A stretch of 39,384 nt of DNA, taken from NCBI GenBank assembly GCA_964541075.1, contig CAZIPZ010000008.1, positions 1 through 39,384 on the forward strand, given 5' to 3'. Both the position numbers and the translations under genes were made by a program. This document shows, in pieces, positions 7,790-15,839 of this stretch. Source of the DNA: CAZIPZ01 sp964541075. Lineage in GTDB: Bacteria > Acidobacteriota > Terriglobia > 20CM-2-55-15. Each line of letters begins with the position of its first letter. The stretch's first letter is position 1. Under the pieces are notes generated by a model. It saw only the letters and a program-made list of their open reading frames with translations, made no database searches and had not been told where the DNA came from.

Positions 7790-9400
7790 ATGAACAGACG
7801 CGAATTCTTCCATCTCGCCGTTATAGGAGAAGCCATTACTGCAGTTGGATGTGCTTCGCCTCAGACCGGGACCAACGCAGGTTCTAGCGACGTGGCGCCA
7901 TTTGAACTCGACGAAGCGACAATCGATTCCTTGCAAGAATCGATGCTCTCCGGTTCACGCACTTCCAAGTCGCTCACCCAGCTTTACCTCGATCGGATTG
8001 AACAGCTGGACAAGCGTGGGCCAGTGCTTCGCTCAGTCATCGAAATCAACCCGGAAGCAGTCACAATAGCAGAAGCATTGGACGCCGAGCGTAAGGCGGG
8101 AAAAACTCGGGGCCCTCTTCACGGAATCCCGATCTTTCTGAAGGACAACATCGACACGGCGGATCGATTACACACGAGCGCTGGGTCTTTTGCTTTGGAG
8201 AACTCGATTGCGCCAAGGGATTCTTACGTTGCAAAAAAGCTGCGGGAGGCGGGCGCCGTCATTCTGGGGAAGGCGAACCTCAGCGAATGGGCCAACTTTC
8301 GTTCAACGCGATCGACCAGCGGCTGGAGCGCGCGCGGCGGCCAATGCCGAAATCCCTATGCTCTCGATCGTAATCCTTGCGGCTCCAGTTCCGGCTCGGC
8401 GGTGGCTGTGGCCGCAAACCTCTGCACTATCGCGATCGGTACAGAAACCGATGGTTCAATTGTCTGCCCTTCAGGAAGAAACGGCATCGTTGGGATCAAG
8501 CCGACTGTTGGGCTCGTGAGCCGGTCAGGAATCGTTCCTGTCGCCCATAGTCAGGACACTGCTGGGCCTATGGCGCGCACCGTAAAAGATGCCGCGATCG
8601 TTTTGGGGGCGCTAGTGGGTTTTGATCCTCGTGATCCCATGACAGAGTCCGGACAGAGTCATTTTCAAACGGACTACGTTCGGTTCTGCGACCCGGCCGG
8701 GTTAAAGGGAGCGAAAATCGGCGTTGCCCGGCAACTCGCCAACCTTGGGGCGGACGTGAACGAGCTCCTTGATAAAGCACTCGATACGCTGAAATCTGCA
8801 GGCGCTGAAATTGTTGATCCCGTTCCGCTCGTTTCAGGAGCACTGGGCGAAGCCGAGTTCGAAGTCTTGCTTTACGAGTTTAAGGCGGATCTCAACGCCT
8901 ACTTGAAGGACCTTGGTCCAACCGCGCCCATCAAGTCTTTAAACGAATTGATTGAATTTAACAAAGCGAACCGCGAGCGTGAATTGTCCTACTTCGATCA
9001 GGACATCTTCTTGATGGCAGCCACGAAAGGGCCGTTAACCGAGGCAACCTATCTTGAGGCGCTTGCTAAAGCGCAGCGCATGGCGCGCCAGGATGGAATC
9101 GATCGTGTTATGGACCGGGATGGACTTGATGCGATTGTTGCGCCAAGCGGCGGACCGGCATGGATCACCGATCCTCTGAACGGGGATCATTTCACCGGCG
9201 CAAGCTCTCAATTCCCCGCGGTTGCGGGCTACCCGAACATCAATGTGCCCGCTGGGTTCATCCGGGGCCTTCCGGTTGGAATTTCATTCTTCGGCAGAGC
9301 CTGGAGTGAACCTAAGTTGATCGCGATTACATACGCGTTCGAACAGGCGACGAAGCATAGGCAGGTTCCGAAGTTTCTGGAGCGAGTGCCTCTGGAATAA
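7790..9400 (+). CDS. Amidase signature family enzyme, predicted lipoprotein
   Basis: This 536-residue amidase-signature hydrolase carries the full Ser-cisSer-Lys triad: K118 (FLKDN), S199 in the GSSSGS segment and nucleophile S223 (TETDGSIVCPS). The length fits secreted amidases of this family, which hydrolyse amide bonds of small or peptide-like substrates; the substrate is unknown. The N-terminus combines NRREFF, a twin-arginine-like motif, with a lipobox ending in C21 (TAVGC), which suggests a lipoprotein that may use the Tat route. It is not GatA, since no GatB or GatC lies nearby and the protein is exported. No ribosome binding site is visible before the ATG, but the signal sequence supports this start. 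Confidence 0.88.
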   Translation: MNRREFFHLAVIGEAITAVGCASPQTGTNAGSSDVAPFELDEATIDSLQESMLSGSRTSKSLTQLYLDRIEQLDKRGPVLRSVIEINPEAVTIAEALDAERKAGKTRGPLHGIPIFLKDNIDTADRLHTSAGSFALENSIAPRDSYVAKKLREAGAVILGKANLSEWANFRSTRSTSGWSARGGQCRNPYALDRNPCGSSSGSAVAVAANLCTIAIGTETDGSIVCPSGRNGIVGIKPTVGLVSRSGIVPVAHSQDTAGPMARTVKDAAIVLGALVGFDPRDPMTESGQSHFQTDYVRFCDPAGLKGAKIGVARQLANLGADVNELLDKALDTLKSAGAEIVDPVPLVSGALGEAEFEVLLYEFKADLNAYLKDLGPTAPIKSLNELIEFNKANRERELSYFDQDIFLMAATKGPLTEATYLEALAKAQRMARQDGIDRVMDRDGLDAIVAPSGGPAWITDPLNGDHFTGASSQFPAVAGYPNINVPAGFIRGLPVGISFFGRAWSEPKLIAITYAFEQATKHRQVPKFLERVPLE

Positions 9401-9422
9401 CACTGGGTGTGTGGTTGCTGTA

Positions 9423-9460
9423 GGCGCCGGCGGAGAGCAGAAGCGCTCTCCACCGGCGCC
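9423..9460. terminator. Bidirectional terminator hairpin
   Basis: A 16-bp stem with a single mismatch (9423-9438 with 9445-9460, loop AGAAGC) lies between the stop codons of the convergent amidase and DUF5916 genes. GC-rich and centrally placed, it probably serves both. Confidence 0.75.
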
Positions 9461-9475
9461 AAATTCAGCCGAAGC

Positions 9476-11776
9476 TCAGAAGTTCAATACATGCGTCATT
9501 TTCAGGCTGAGCGCACGATTGAGATCCTTGTTGCCGCTGATGCCCCGAACCTCGTTGTAGACGACGAAGAAATCGCTGAGCGGATGGTGAATGAAGCGAT
9601 ATCGGATGTTGGAGGACACGGTCTTCGCATCGGTGTTGTACTGAATGAAGTTCTCCAAAAACATTTTGGGCGAAAACGCAAGGTCCAGCCGCATGCCGAC
9701 CAGATCTGATCGAAGCTTCGCTTCGGGCAGCTTTACGGTGGTGCCCGTCCAGTTCAGATTGACTTGAGCATGGGCGTTTGCCCGGTATCCGGCGCTGGCG
9801 CGGATTTCGCGGATGGTTCCGGTCCAGAAATCACCGGCGTTATAGCCTCCTCCGCCGTAGATGCGCCTGGCTCGTGAAGTGTTGAAGTTGAAGTTCCAGT
9901 CGTCGAACGCATAGTCGCCCGGATTCACGGTCACCTTGCCGCGCAGGAGAAAGGGCTGTTGCAGCCGCTCAAATGTCATGTTGCGGTAAAACATGAAACT
10001 TGCCCCGTCTCTGAAACTAATCTGATTTCCAAGGGCGTGAAATCGAGTCAAGACCCGGTTGGACTGGTCCATCGTGTAACGTGAATTGAGCCTTGGATAC
10101 AATTCACGAATGATTCCCGAGCGGGGCCGCGGTCTGAAACCCACGGATGTCGTGGCTTTTCGGATGTTGCTTCGCGGAATAAACCCAAGATCATTTCGGA
10201 AGTTCTCTTCAATCGTGGCATATGCCGCGCTGAAGTTATAGAAATTGTCCTGGTACGAGCTTTCCACATTTGCTGCGAGATTTCTCTCATCTGGTCCAGG
10301 AGTTTGACTGCGCATCGCGAAGCCCGAGAAGATCAAACGCCGCCGTAGGAATCGAAAATTGCCGTCCAGACCGCCGGCTCGATTCCAGTTGCCTGCCACC
10401 GAAGAGTCCCGATTGAAAAGGAACGCGCCAAAATCGGAGTTCGCCAGAACGTCGCGCTTCAAACGTATGACAGTCCAATTATCGGACGGCGTGGTCTGCT
10501 GAGCGCCAACCTGAATGTTCATAAGACCAACGTCGAGACCTTGAAACTTACCAGTCAGCCGCGCGCCAGCCCGAATCGGCAATTCGGTTCCATCCGCGGA
10601 TAATCCAATGCGCCGGCTGAAGAACGGGATGACGTCGCGTCCTCCGCCATAGCGTCCTCCGCCGCCGCCACCTCCCCCACGTCCGCCACCGCCGCCGCCA
10701 CCCCCTCCCGCCTGGCCCGAACTACCGCCGACATCGAAGAGTCCGGAGTTTTCAAGGAAAAATTCGCGCTTTTCTGGAAAGAACAGGCTGAAGCGGGTCA
10801 GGTTGACCTGCTGTTCGTCCGCTTCCACTTGGGAAAAATCAGTATTCAGGGTTGCGTCAAGGGTGAGACCTGAGGTCACACCGTATTTGATGTCAAGACC
10901 GGCATCTGCATCCTTCTTCTTGAAAACACCGCCCTTGGCGTCGGGCTTGTAGTCGCCAACCACAAAAGGTTTTACATAGAGATTGCGGCCTTGGCGAAGC
11001 CCCTCAATTCCTTCGAGCGCACCGGCGGTGAAAATGTCGTAAACCTTGAAGGGGCGTTCGGCAGGCGCCCATTGAGCGATTTCAAACTTGTAACGGATGA
11101 TGCGCTCGATATTGAAGCCCCAACGCTGGTTCGCCTTCTTGCTGTCGAACCTCAGCGTCTTGAACGGAATTGCGAATTCGGCGGTCCAGCCTGGAGACTG
11201 AATGCGGGAAGCGACCTCGAAGATTCCGTCCCAGTTTTCATCGCGTACGCCTCCGGTGACCTGCGCGTCTCTCATTGCGGAGCCCGGATTTGTGTGGAAG
11301 GCGAAGCCGTTTCGATCGTCATCGAAGGTGTCGAAAAGCACGATGAGTTGATCGCCGTCGACTGGCGCAAAATCGCGCCGCAGTTCGCTAATAATGGTTG
11401 GACCGTCTTGGTGGCAAATAACTCCGACGTATATGTTTTTGTCATCGTACATCAACCGGAACTCGGTGGCCTCGGTCGCCGGATATCCGGTTTTCGGTTC
11501 GGTCTGATAGAAACTGCCGCCGACTTCCGCTTTCGACCAAGCCTCATCGTCGATGTTGCCGTCAATGACGATGCGTTCCGTAGTTCGGGTCGCATGATAG
11601 ACCTTGCCTCGACGCACACCCTGATAGTCCGTCACAGGTGAAGCTTCGAAAGACTCTGCGCTCTGTTGTGCGCTGGCGACGCCTGTTGCAGATGCAAAGA
11701 CCGTCAAAAACAAAACAATTGTTGAAAAAAACTGAGAGAAAATTGCAGTTCGCTTTTGAGATACCTTCCGGCCCAA
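9476..11776 (-). CDS. DUF5916 outer-membrane protein with CBM9-like domain
   Basis: This 766-residue protein has a signal peptide (likely cut after ASA, residue 36), an N-terminal carbohydrate-binding family 9-like domain (about 65-240, with the typical IDGNIDDEAW start), and a DUF5916 beta-barrel region to the C-terminus, which ends in phenylalanine as outer-membrane proteins do. The family is common in Acidobacteriota and Bacteroidota; no function is established. A glycine-rich insert (about 346-379) interrupts the region between FFLENSG and FFSRRIG. The start is a TTG: AAGGAG lies 8 bases upstream and no ATG precedes the signal peptide. It is divergent from a second DUF5916 gene 189 bases away, so the two may share regulation. 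Confidence 0.87.
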   Translation of the reverse strand: MGRKVSQKRTAIFSQFFSTIVLFLTVFASATGVASAQQSAESFEASPVTDYQGVRRGKVYHATRTTERIVIDGNIDDEAWSKAEVGGSFYQTEPKTGYPATEATEFRLMYDDKNIYVGVICHQDGPTIISELRRDFAPVDGDQLIVLFDTFDDDRNGFAFHTNPGSAMRDAQVTGGVRDENWDGIFEVASRIQSPGWTAEFAIPFKTLRFDSKKANQRWGFNIERIIRYKFEIAQWAPAERPFKVYDIFTAGALEGIEGLRQGRNLYVKPFVVGDYKPDAKGGVFKKKDADAGLDIKYGVTSGLTLDATLNTDFSQVEADEQQVNLTRFSLFFPEKREFFLENSGLFDVGGSSGQAGGGGGGGGGRGGGGGGGGRYGGGRDVIPFFSRRIGLSADGTELPIRAGARLTGKFQGLDVGLMNIQVGAQQTTPSDNWTVIRLKRDVLANSDFGAFLFNRDSSVAGNWNRAGGLDGNFRFLRRRLIFSGFAMRSQTPGPDERNLAANVESSYQDNFYNFSAAYATIEENFRNDLGFIPRSNIRKATTSVGFRPRPRSGIIRELYPRLNSRYTMDQSNRVLTRFHALGNQISFRDGASFMFYRNMTFERLQQPFLLRGKVTVNPGDYAFDDWNFNFNTSRARRIYGGGGYNAGDFWTGTIREIRASAGYRANAHAQVNLNWTGTTVKLPEAKLRSDLVGMRLDLAFSPKMFLENFIQYNTDAKTVSSNIRYRFIHHPLSDFFVVYNEVRGISGNKDLNRALSLKMTHVLNF
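10638..10735 (-). repeat. Glycine-codon-rich low-complexity tract
   Basis: About 98 bases of irregular CCG/CCA/CCT repeats (plus-strand reading) encode a run of glycines broken by a few Arg and Tyr within the DUF5916 protein. The neighbouring paralogue has only a short loop at this place. Such tracts are prone to length change. Confidence 0.8.
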
Positions 11777-11784
11777 AGTGTTCG

Positions 11785-11790
11785 CTCCTT
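11785..11790 (-). promoter_or_regulatory. Ribosome binding site for a TTG start
   Basis: AAGGAG on the minus strand, 8 bases before the TTG at 11776, decides the start of the minus-strand DUF5916 gene. Confidence 0.7.
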
Positions 11791-11928
11791 AAGTTTATGT
11801 GTGGCAAAAGACGCCCCAGTGTAGTCGCTGGTTGGATAGGCACAAAAGGAAAAACGCTCTTTCCTTGAGCCGCGCGCTAAAAAACGAAGACCTTGCGCGC
11901 CGTATGTCCCAAGAGACGGACAGGCGCA

Positions 11929-11957
11929 TTGACATCCATCGCACCGTCCAATACTGT
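11929..11957 (+). promoter_or_regulatory. Promoter candidate giving a leaderless mRNA
   Basis: TTGACA (11929-11934) and TACTGT (11952-11957) are 17 bases apart. The -10 element ends 8 bases before the ATG at 11966, so transcription would start at or next to the start codon. This agrees with the absence of a ribosome binding site there. Confidence 0.4.
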
Positions 11958-11965
11958 CTCCGCTC

Positions 11966-14596
11966 ATGCATCACCGAAAATGGATCGTTTGGGCGATGTG
12001 TCTCTGTGCAACGACCTTGCCCGTTGCTGGGCGCAACTCCTTTGAACCCCAGGAATCGAGCATCAAGCAGGCTCGCGCCGTTCGGATTCCGGCGGAGTCC
12101 ATCCGTTTGGATGGGCGCATTGATGATGAGGCGTGGAGACTCGCACCCGCAGTAGGCGACTTCATACAGGCGGAGCCGGTTGAGGGTGCGCCGCCAACCC
12201 AGCCGATGGAGGTGCGATTTGCATACGACGAGACAGCCCTTTATGTCGGCGCGAGAATGCGAAGTCCTTCCGGCGCCAAGATTCAGGCCCCCATGAGCCG
12301 TCGCGATGAAGGGGATCAGTCGGAGTACCTTCAAGTGGAGTTCGACAGCTACCATGATCGCCGGACGGCTTACATGTTTGGCGTCACGGCCGCAGGCGTT
12401 CGATTGGACCACTTTCACGCATCGGATGAAGAAGCGACCGCAGACAACGGGTTTGATCCCGTCTGGGAGGCAAGAACCGAAGTCGACGAGGATGGCTGGA
12501 CCGCAGAACTCTGGCTGCCTTTTTCGCAGTTGCGCTTCAACCATTCGGAGGAACAGGTCTGGGGTCTTAACATCAAACGATACCGGCCGGACGTGAAAGA
12601 AGAGGTTTACTGGGTCGTCATCGGAAGAACTGAACGCGGTTGGTCGTCCCGATTTGGCGAGCTGCGCGGTATTGAAGGCATTGAGCCCACTCGCCGTCTC
12701 GAGATCCTGCCCTATGTTGCATCGTCGTCAAGGATGACCGGGAATCGAGCAGGAGGGAATCCGTTCGACAACGGGGTCAATCTCAAAGGAAGAACAGGCG
12801 TTGATGTAAAGATGGGCCTTGGGCCGAACCTGACACTCGAAGCGACCGTCAATCCGGATTTCGGGCAGATTGAAGCCGATCCGGCGGAAGTCAACTTGAG
12901 CGCATTTGAAACCACATTCGCGGAGCGTCGGCCATTTTTCTTGGAAGGCAGCAACCTTCTCCAGGGGCAGACAAGTAATTTCTTTTACTCGCGCAGAATC
13001 GGGGCTCGTCCGACTACAGCGGTTAGGGGCGACTACGTCAACTACCCGGATGCCGCCACTATCCTGGGCGCTGCGAAATTGACAGGGCGACTTTCATCCG
13101 GCCTTTCCATCGGCGCGCTCAGCGCCGTCACCGACGAGGAGTTCGCACGTACATCCACCGCCGGAAATATTTCAAGAACGCGCGTGGCGCCGCGAACACT
13201 TTGGGGAGTCACCAGATTTGAACAGGAAATCGGAGCGGAAGGTTCGAATGCAGGCGTTCAGCTTCTGACGGTGCACCGGAGTTTGACGGATGCTGATCCC
13301 TTGTCCGCCATTCTGCCTCACAATGCCGTCAGCGGCGCGGCCGATACACAGATCCGATTTGGCCGACGTATGTACGAAGCCAAGTTTTCCGCTGGTTTTA
13401 CGCATATCAACGGTGCAGCTCCGGCAATGGAGCGTATTCAGCGCGCTCCGACCCATTTGCTTCAGCGGCCGGATCAACCAAAAGTCCGGCTCGATCCCAC
13501 GCGCACATCGCTGACCGGTTCTCAGTTTCGTATCAGCATCGAGAAGTTCGCCGGACGTCACTGGTTGTGGAACGCCAACACCATGTTCGAATCTCCCGAA
13601 TTCGAACCGACCGATCTTGGACGCCTCAATTATGCCGGGGATATCATGGCGAGCAGCCGTCTGACCTACCGGGAAACGAGCCCCGGACGCTTGTTGAGGA
13701 ACTATTCATTCAATATCAACCACAGCAGCACTACGTATTACGACCTTGGTCTCGGTACACGTGTGAATGTGGGAACGGGGGCGAATCTGACGTTCAAGAA
13801 TTTCTGGAATGCAACAACAGCCCTTACGTTCAATATGCCGGGCCAGGATGCGCAGCTCTCCAGGGGCGGTCCTTCGATGAAAACCCCCAGTGGATGGGGC
13901 GTCAATGGGACGCTGAAGAACAGCACCGCCTCCCAAATTCGTTGGAGCGTGACACCAAGCTACAAGCACAGCGAAATTGGCGATCTCACACGCAGTTTGA
14001 CTGCGACGCTCGCGATCCGGCCAGCGCCGTCCTGGCAGCTCGAGTTTCTGCCGGAATATGCACACGAGATCTCCAAGCGACAATATCTAACGACGATGGG
14101 CGGCGGCCGGATGGAGTCTTACGGGCGTAGATATATTTTTGGTTTTATTGACAGAACGACGCTGTCCACGCAGTTGCGGTTCAACTATACGTTCAAGCCT
14201 GACCTGACGCTTGATGTGTACGCCGAGCCGTTCGCCGCCAGCGGGCATTACGACGGCTTCGGTGAATTGCTCTTCTCTCGCAGCGGCCTCCTGCGTGAGT
14301 ATGGGAAAGATGGTATTCGCCTTGAACGCCAAGCCGACATGAGCTATCGCGTAGCCGAGGGAAGCGCCGCTTTCATACTTGGCAACCCAGATTTCAACGT
14401 TCGGTCCTTCAGGAGCAATGTAGTGTTGCGCTGGGAATGGCATCCAGGCAGCACGATGTACTTCGTCTGGCAGCAGGACAGATCGGGTTCAGAGGCGCAC
14501 GGGAATCGGGTGACCTTTAGCGACCTTTTCGGATCGTTCTCAGCTTCCGGAGACAATGTATTTGCAGTCAAAACCACGTTGTGGTTCTCGCCGTAG
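11966..14596 (+). CDS. DUF5916 outer-membrane protein with CBM9-like domain
   Basis: This 876-residue protein has a signal peptide (hydrophobic at about 6-21), a CBM9-like domain (about 40-230, with IRLDGRIDDEAW) and a DUF5916 barrel that ends in TLWFSP. It is a paralogue of the divergent upstream gene: both share the FFLE segment followed by FxSRRIG, but this copy has no glycine-rich insert. A role in binding or handling polysaccharide at the outer membrane is possible from the CBM9-like domain but unproven. No Shine-Dalgarno sequence precedes the ATG; a promoter-like sequence directly upstream suggests a leaderless transcript. The VOC gene follows after 16 bases and is probably in the same operon. 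Confidence 0.87.
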   Translation: MHHRKWIVWAMCLCATTLPVAGRNSFEPQESSIKQARAVRIPAESIRLDGRIDDEAWRLAPAVGDFIQAEPVEGAPPTQPMEVRFAYDETALYVGARMRSPSGAKIQAPMSRRDEGDQSEYLQVEFDSYHDRRTAYMFGVTAAGVRLDHFHASDEEATADNGFDPVWEARTEVDEDGWTAELWLPFSQLRFNHSEEQVWGLNIKRYRPDVKEEVYWVVIGRTERGWSSRFGELRGIEGIEPTRRLEILPYVASSSRMTGNRAGGNPFDNGVNLKGRTGVDVKMGLGPNLTLEATVNPDFGQIEADPAEVNLSAFETTFAERRPFFLEGSNLLQGQTSNFFYSRRIGARPTTAVRGDYVNYPDAATILGAAKLTGRLSSGLSIGALSAVTDEEFARTSTAGNISRTRVAPRTLWGVTRFEQEIGAEGSNAGVQLLTVHRSLTDADPLSAILPHNAVSGAADTQIRFGRRMYEAKFSAGFTHINGAAPAMERIQRAPTHLLQRPDQPKVRLDPTRTSLTGSQFRISIEKFAGRHWLWNANTMFESPEFEPTDLGRLNYAGDIMASSRLTYRETSPGRLLRNYSFNINHSSTTYYDLGLGTRVNVGTGANLTFKNFWNATTALTFNMPGQDAQLSRGGPSMKTPSGWGVNGTLKNSTASQIRWSVTPSYKHSEIGDLTRSLTATLAIRPAPSWQLEFLPEYAHEISKRQYLTTMGGGRMESYGRRYIFGFIDRTTLSTQLRFNYTFKPDLTLDVYAEPFAASGHYDGFGELLFSRSGLLREYGKDGIRLERQADMSYRVAEGSAAFILGNPDFNVRSFRSNVVLRWEWHPGSTMYFVWQQDRSGSEAHGNRVTFSDLFGSFSASGDNVFAVKTTLWFSP

Positions 14597-14612
14597 TTTT
14601 GAAAAGATCGAC

Positions 14613-15050
14613 ATGTCGCAATCGATCCACTATCCATTCCATCTTGCAATAAACGTGCGCGACTTGGCTGAGGCGCGAGCGTTTTATGGTTTGCTTCTCG
14701 GGTGTGAGGAAGGACGAAGCTCCGAAACTTGGGTGGATTTCAACTTCTTCGGGCATCAACTCGTGTGCCACCGCTCGGAAGATGTTTCAACGGTTGCGAG
14801 CCAATCATCAAACGTAGTGGACGATCACAACGTGCCTGTTCCTCACTTCGGCGCTGTGTTGGACGTTCCTTCGTGGAATAACCTTGCAGAAAAGCTGCGC
14901 TGCGCCGGTGTTCGATTTGTCATTCAGCCTCACGTTCGATTCAAAGGACAGCCCAGTGAACAGGCCACCATGTTTCTGCTGGATCCCAGCGGAAATGCAA
15001 TCGAGTTCAAGGCATTTCAAGACATTGAGAAACAGTTATTTGAAAAGTAA
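14613..15050 (+). CDS. VOC (glyoxalase/dioxygenase-like) family protein
   Basis: This 145-residue protein has the vicinal oxygen chelate fold. The opening HLAINVRDLAEARAFY, H78 in VPHFG and E131 in AIEFKAF supply the three usual metal ligands (H10, H78, E131), so it may be a metalloenzyme such as a dioxygenase or glyoxalase. The closing pattern (MFLLDPSGNAIEFKAF) is diagnostic for the family. The reaction cannot be told from sequence. The start was chosen at the ATG directly before the first beta strand, since a longer reading frame would overlap the upstream DUF5916 gene. It follows that gene by 16 bases. Confidence 0.85.
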   Translation: MSQSIHYPFHLAINVRDLAEARAFYGLLLGCEEGRSSETWVDFNFFGHQLVCHRSEDVSTVASQSSNVVDDHNVPVPHFGAVLDVPSWNNLAEKLRCAGVRFVIQPHVRFKGQPSEQATMFLLDPSGNAIEFKAFQDIEKQLFEK

Positions 15051-15252
15051 CCCCGCGCCAGCAAAAGGAACGGACAAGAAGCCTCTCGAGGTGTTTCGCG
15101 AGCGGCCGCGCGCGCTCAAACACCGGGTGAATACGTAAAGTTACGCGTGAAGGCGTTCCTTCCAGTTCCAGCGTTTAGGACTGCCGCCTTGATGTTTTGG
15201 CATGGCTACCGCTAGACTTAAGGTTCCGCCATGGCGGAAAGGAGTTCCTTTG

Positions 15253-15639
15253 ATGCAGCTGCGATCCATATGTAAGAGCAAGATACACCATGCCACGGTG
15301 ACGGAAGCGTGTTTGGAATACGTCGGCAGCATTTCGATTGATGAGGAACTTCTGAAGTTAGTGGACATCATTCCAGGCGAGCACGTTCATGTCTGGAACC
15401 TTAATAACGGCGAAAGGATCGAGACCTACGCCCTTCCCGCTGCATGGGGGAGCGGCGCTGTGGTCCTGAACGGCGCTGCGGCCAGGCGATTTCAGGCGGG
15501 AGACAAGGTTATTATCGCGGCCTTCACGCTTACGGATGAAGTCGTTGAACCTTTGATGATTCGTGTGGACGAACAAAATCGATTTGTGGAGTGGTTGGGC
15601 GACAATCAAAGGCCGAAAATCCCCGTCGAGCGTGGTTGA
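15253..15639 (+). CDS. panD: Aspartate 1-decarboxylase
   Basis: This 128-residue protein is PanD, the pyruvoyl enzyme that converts L-aspartate to beta-alanine for pantothenate and coenzyme A synthesis in the cytoplasm. The self-cleavage site is G25-S26 (YVGSISID); S26 becomes the pyruvoyl group. K10, R55 and Y59 match the conserved catalytic residues, shifted by one from the E. coli numbering. The start MQLRSICKSKIHH matches the family N-terminus, and AAGGAG lies 8 bases upstream. No panB or panC gene is nearby, so it is not in a pantothenate operon here. An upstream in-frame ATG at 15202 is rejected because it would add a tail the family lacks. Confidence 0.95.
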   Translation: MQLRSICKSKIHHATVTEACLEYVGSISIDEELLKLVDIIPGEHVHVWNLNNGERIETYALPAAWGSGAVVLNGAAARRFQAGDKVIIAAFTLTDEVVEPLMIRVDEQNRFVEWLGDNQRPKIPVERG

Positions 15640-15692
15640 AAAAATCCGGCAAGTCGCACATAAAAAAGCTCGCACTTCGAACATCCCTCGAT

Positions 15693-15698
15693 TAGAAT
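15693..15698 (+). promoter_or_regulatory. Possible -10 element (TAGAAT)
   Basis: TAGAAT lies 141 bases before the DUF1549/DUF1553 gene and is followed by CC, as at two receptor genes in this window. No good -35 is visible, so this is tentative. Confidence 0.25.
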
Positions 15699-15839
15699 CC
15701 CTCCAGCGTTCGATTTGTTTTCCTGTTTAATCGAAAAGTTTCACCGCGTTGCAGCATTGCTGGGCGCTTTGTTTTTGCGTCCGCAAAAGAGTTTGAGGAA
15801 ATCCAATTCTCGAATAATCGGGATTCCAAGGAGATTTAA

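Noticed and set aside
10638..10735. CRISPR or tandem-repeat array
   Set aside because: It is codon-level low complexity within a coding frame, with no spaced direct repeats.
10991..11641. A 216-codon plus-strand frame opposite the DUF5916 gene
   Set aside because: It is antisense to the CBM9-like domain and has no recognisable features.
11795..12544. A 249-codon minus-strand frame overlapping the start of the plus-strand DUF5916 gene
   Set aside because: It conflicts with a recognised domain on the other strand and shows no family.
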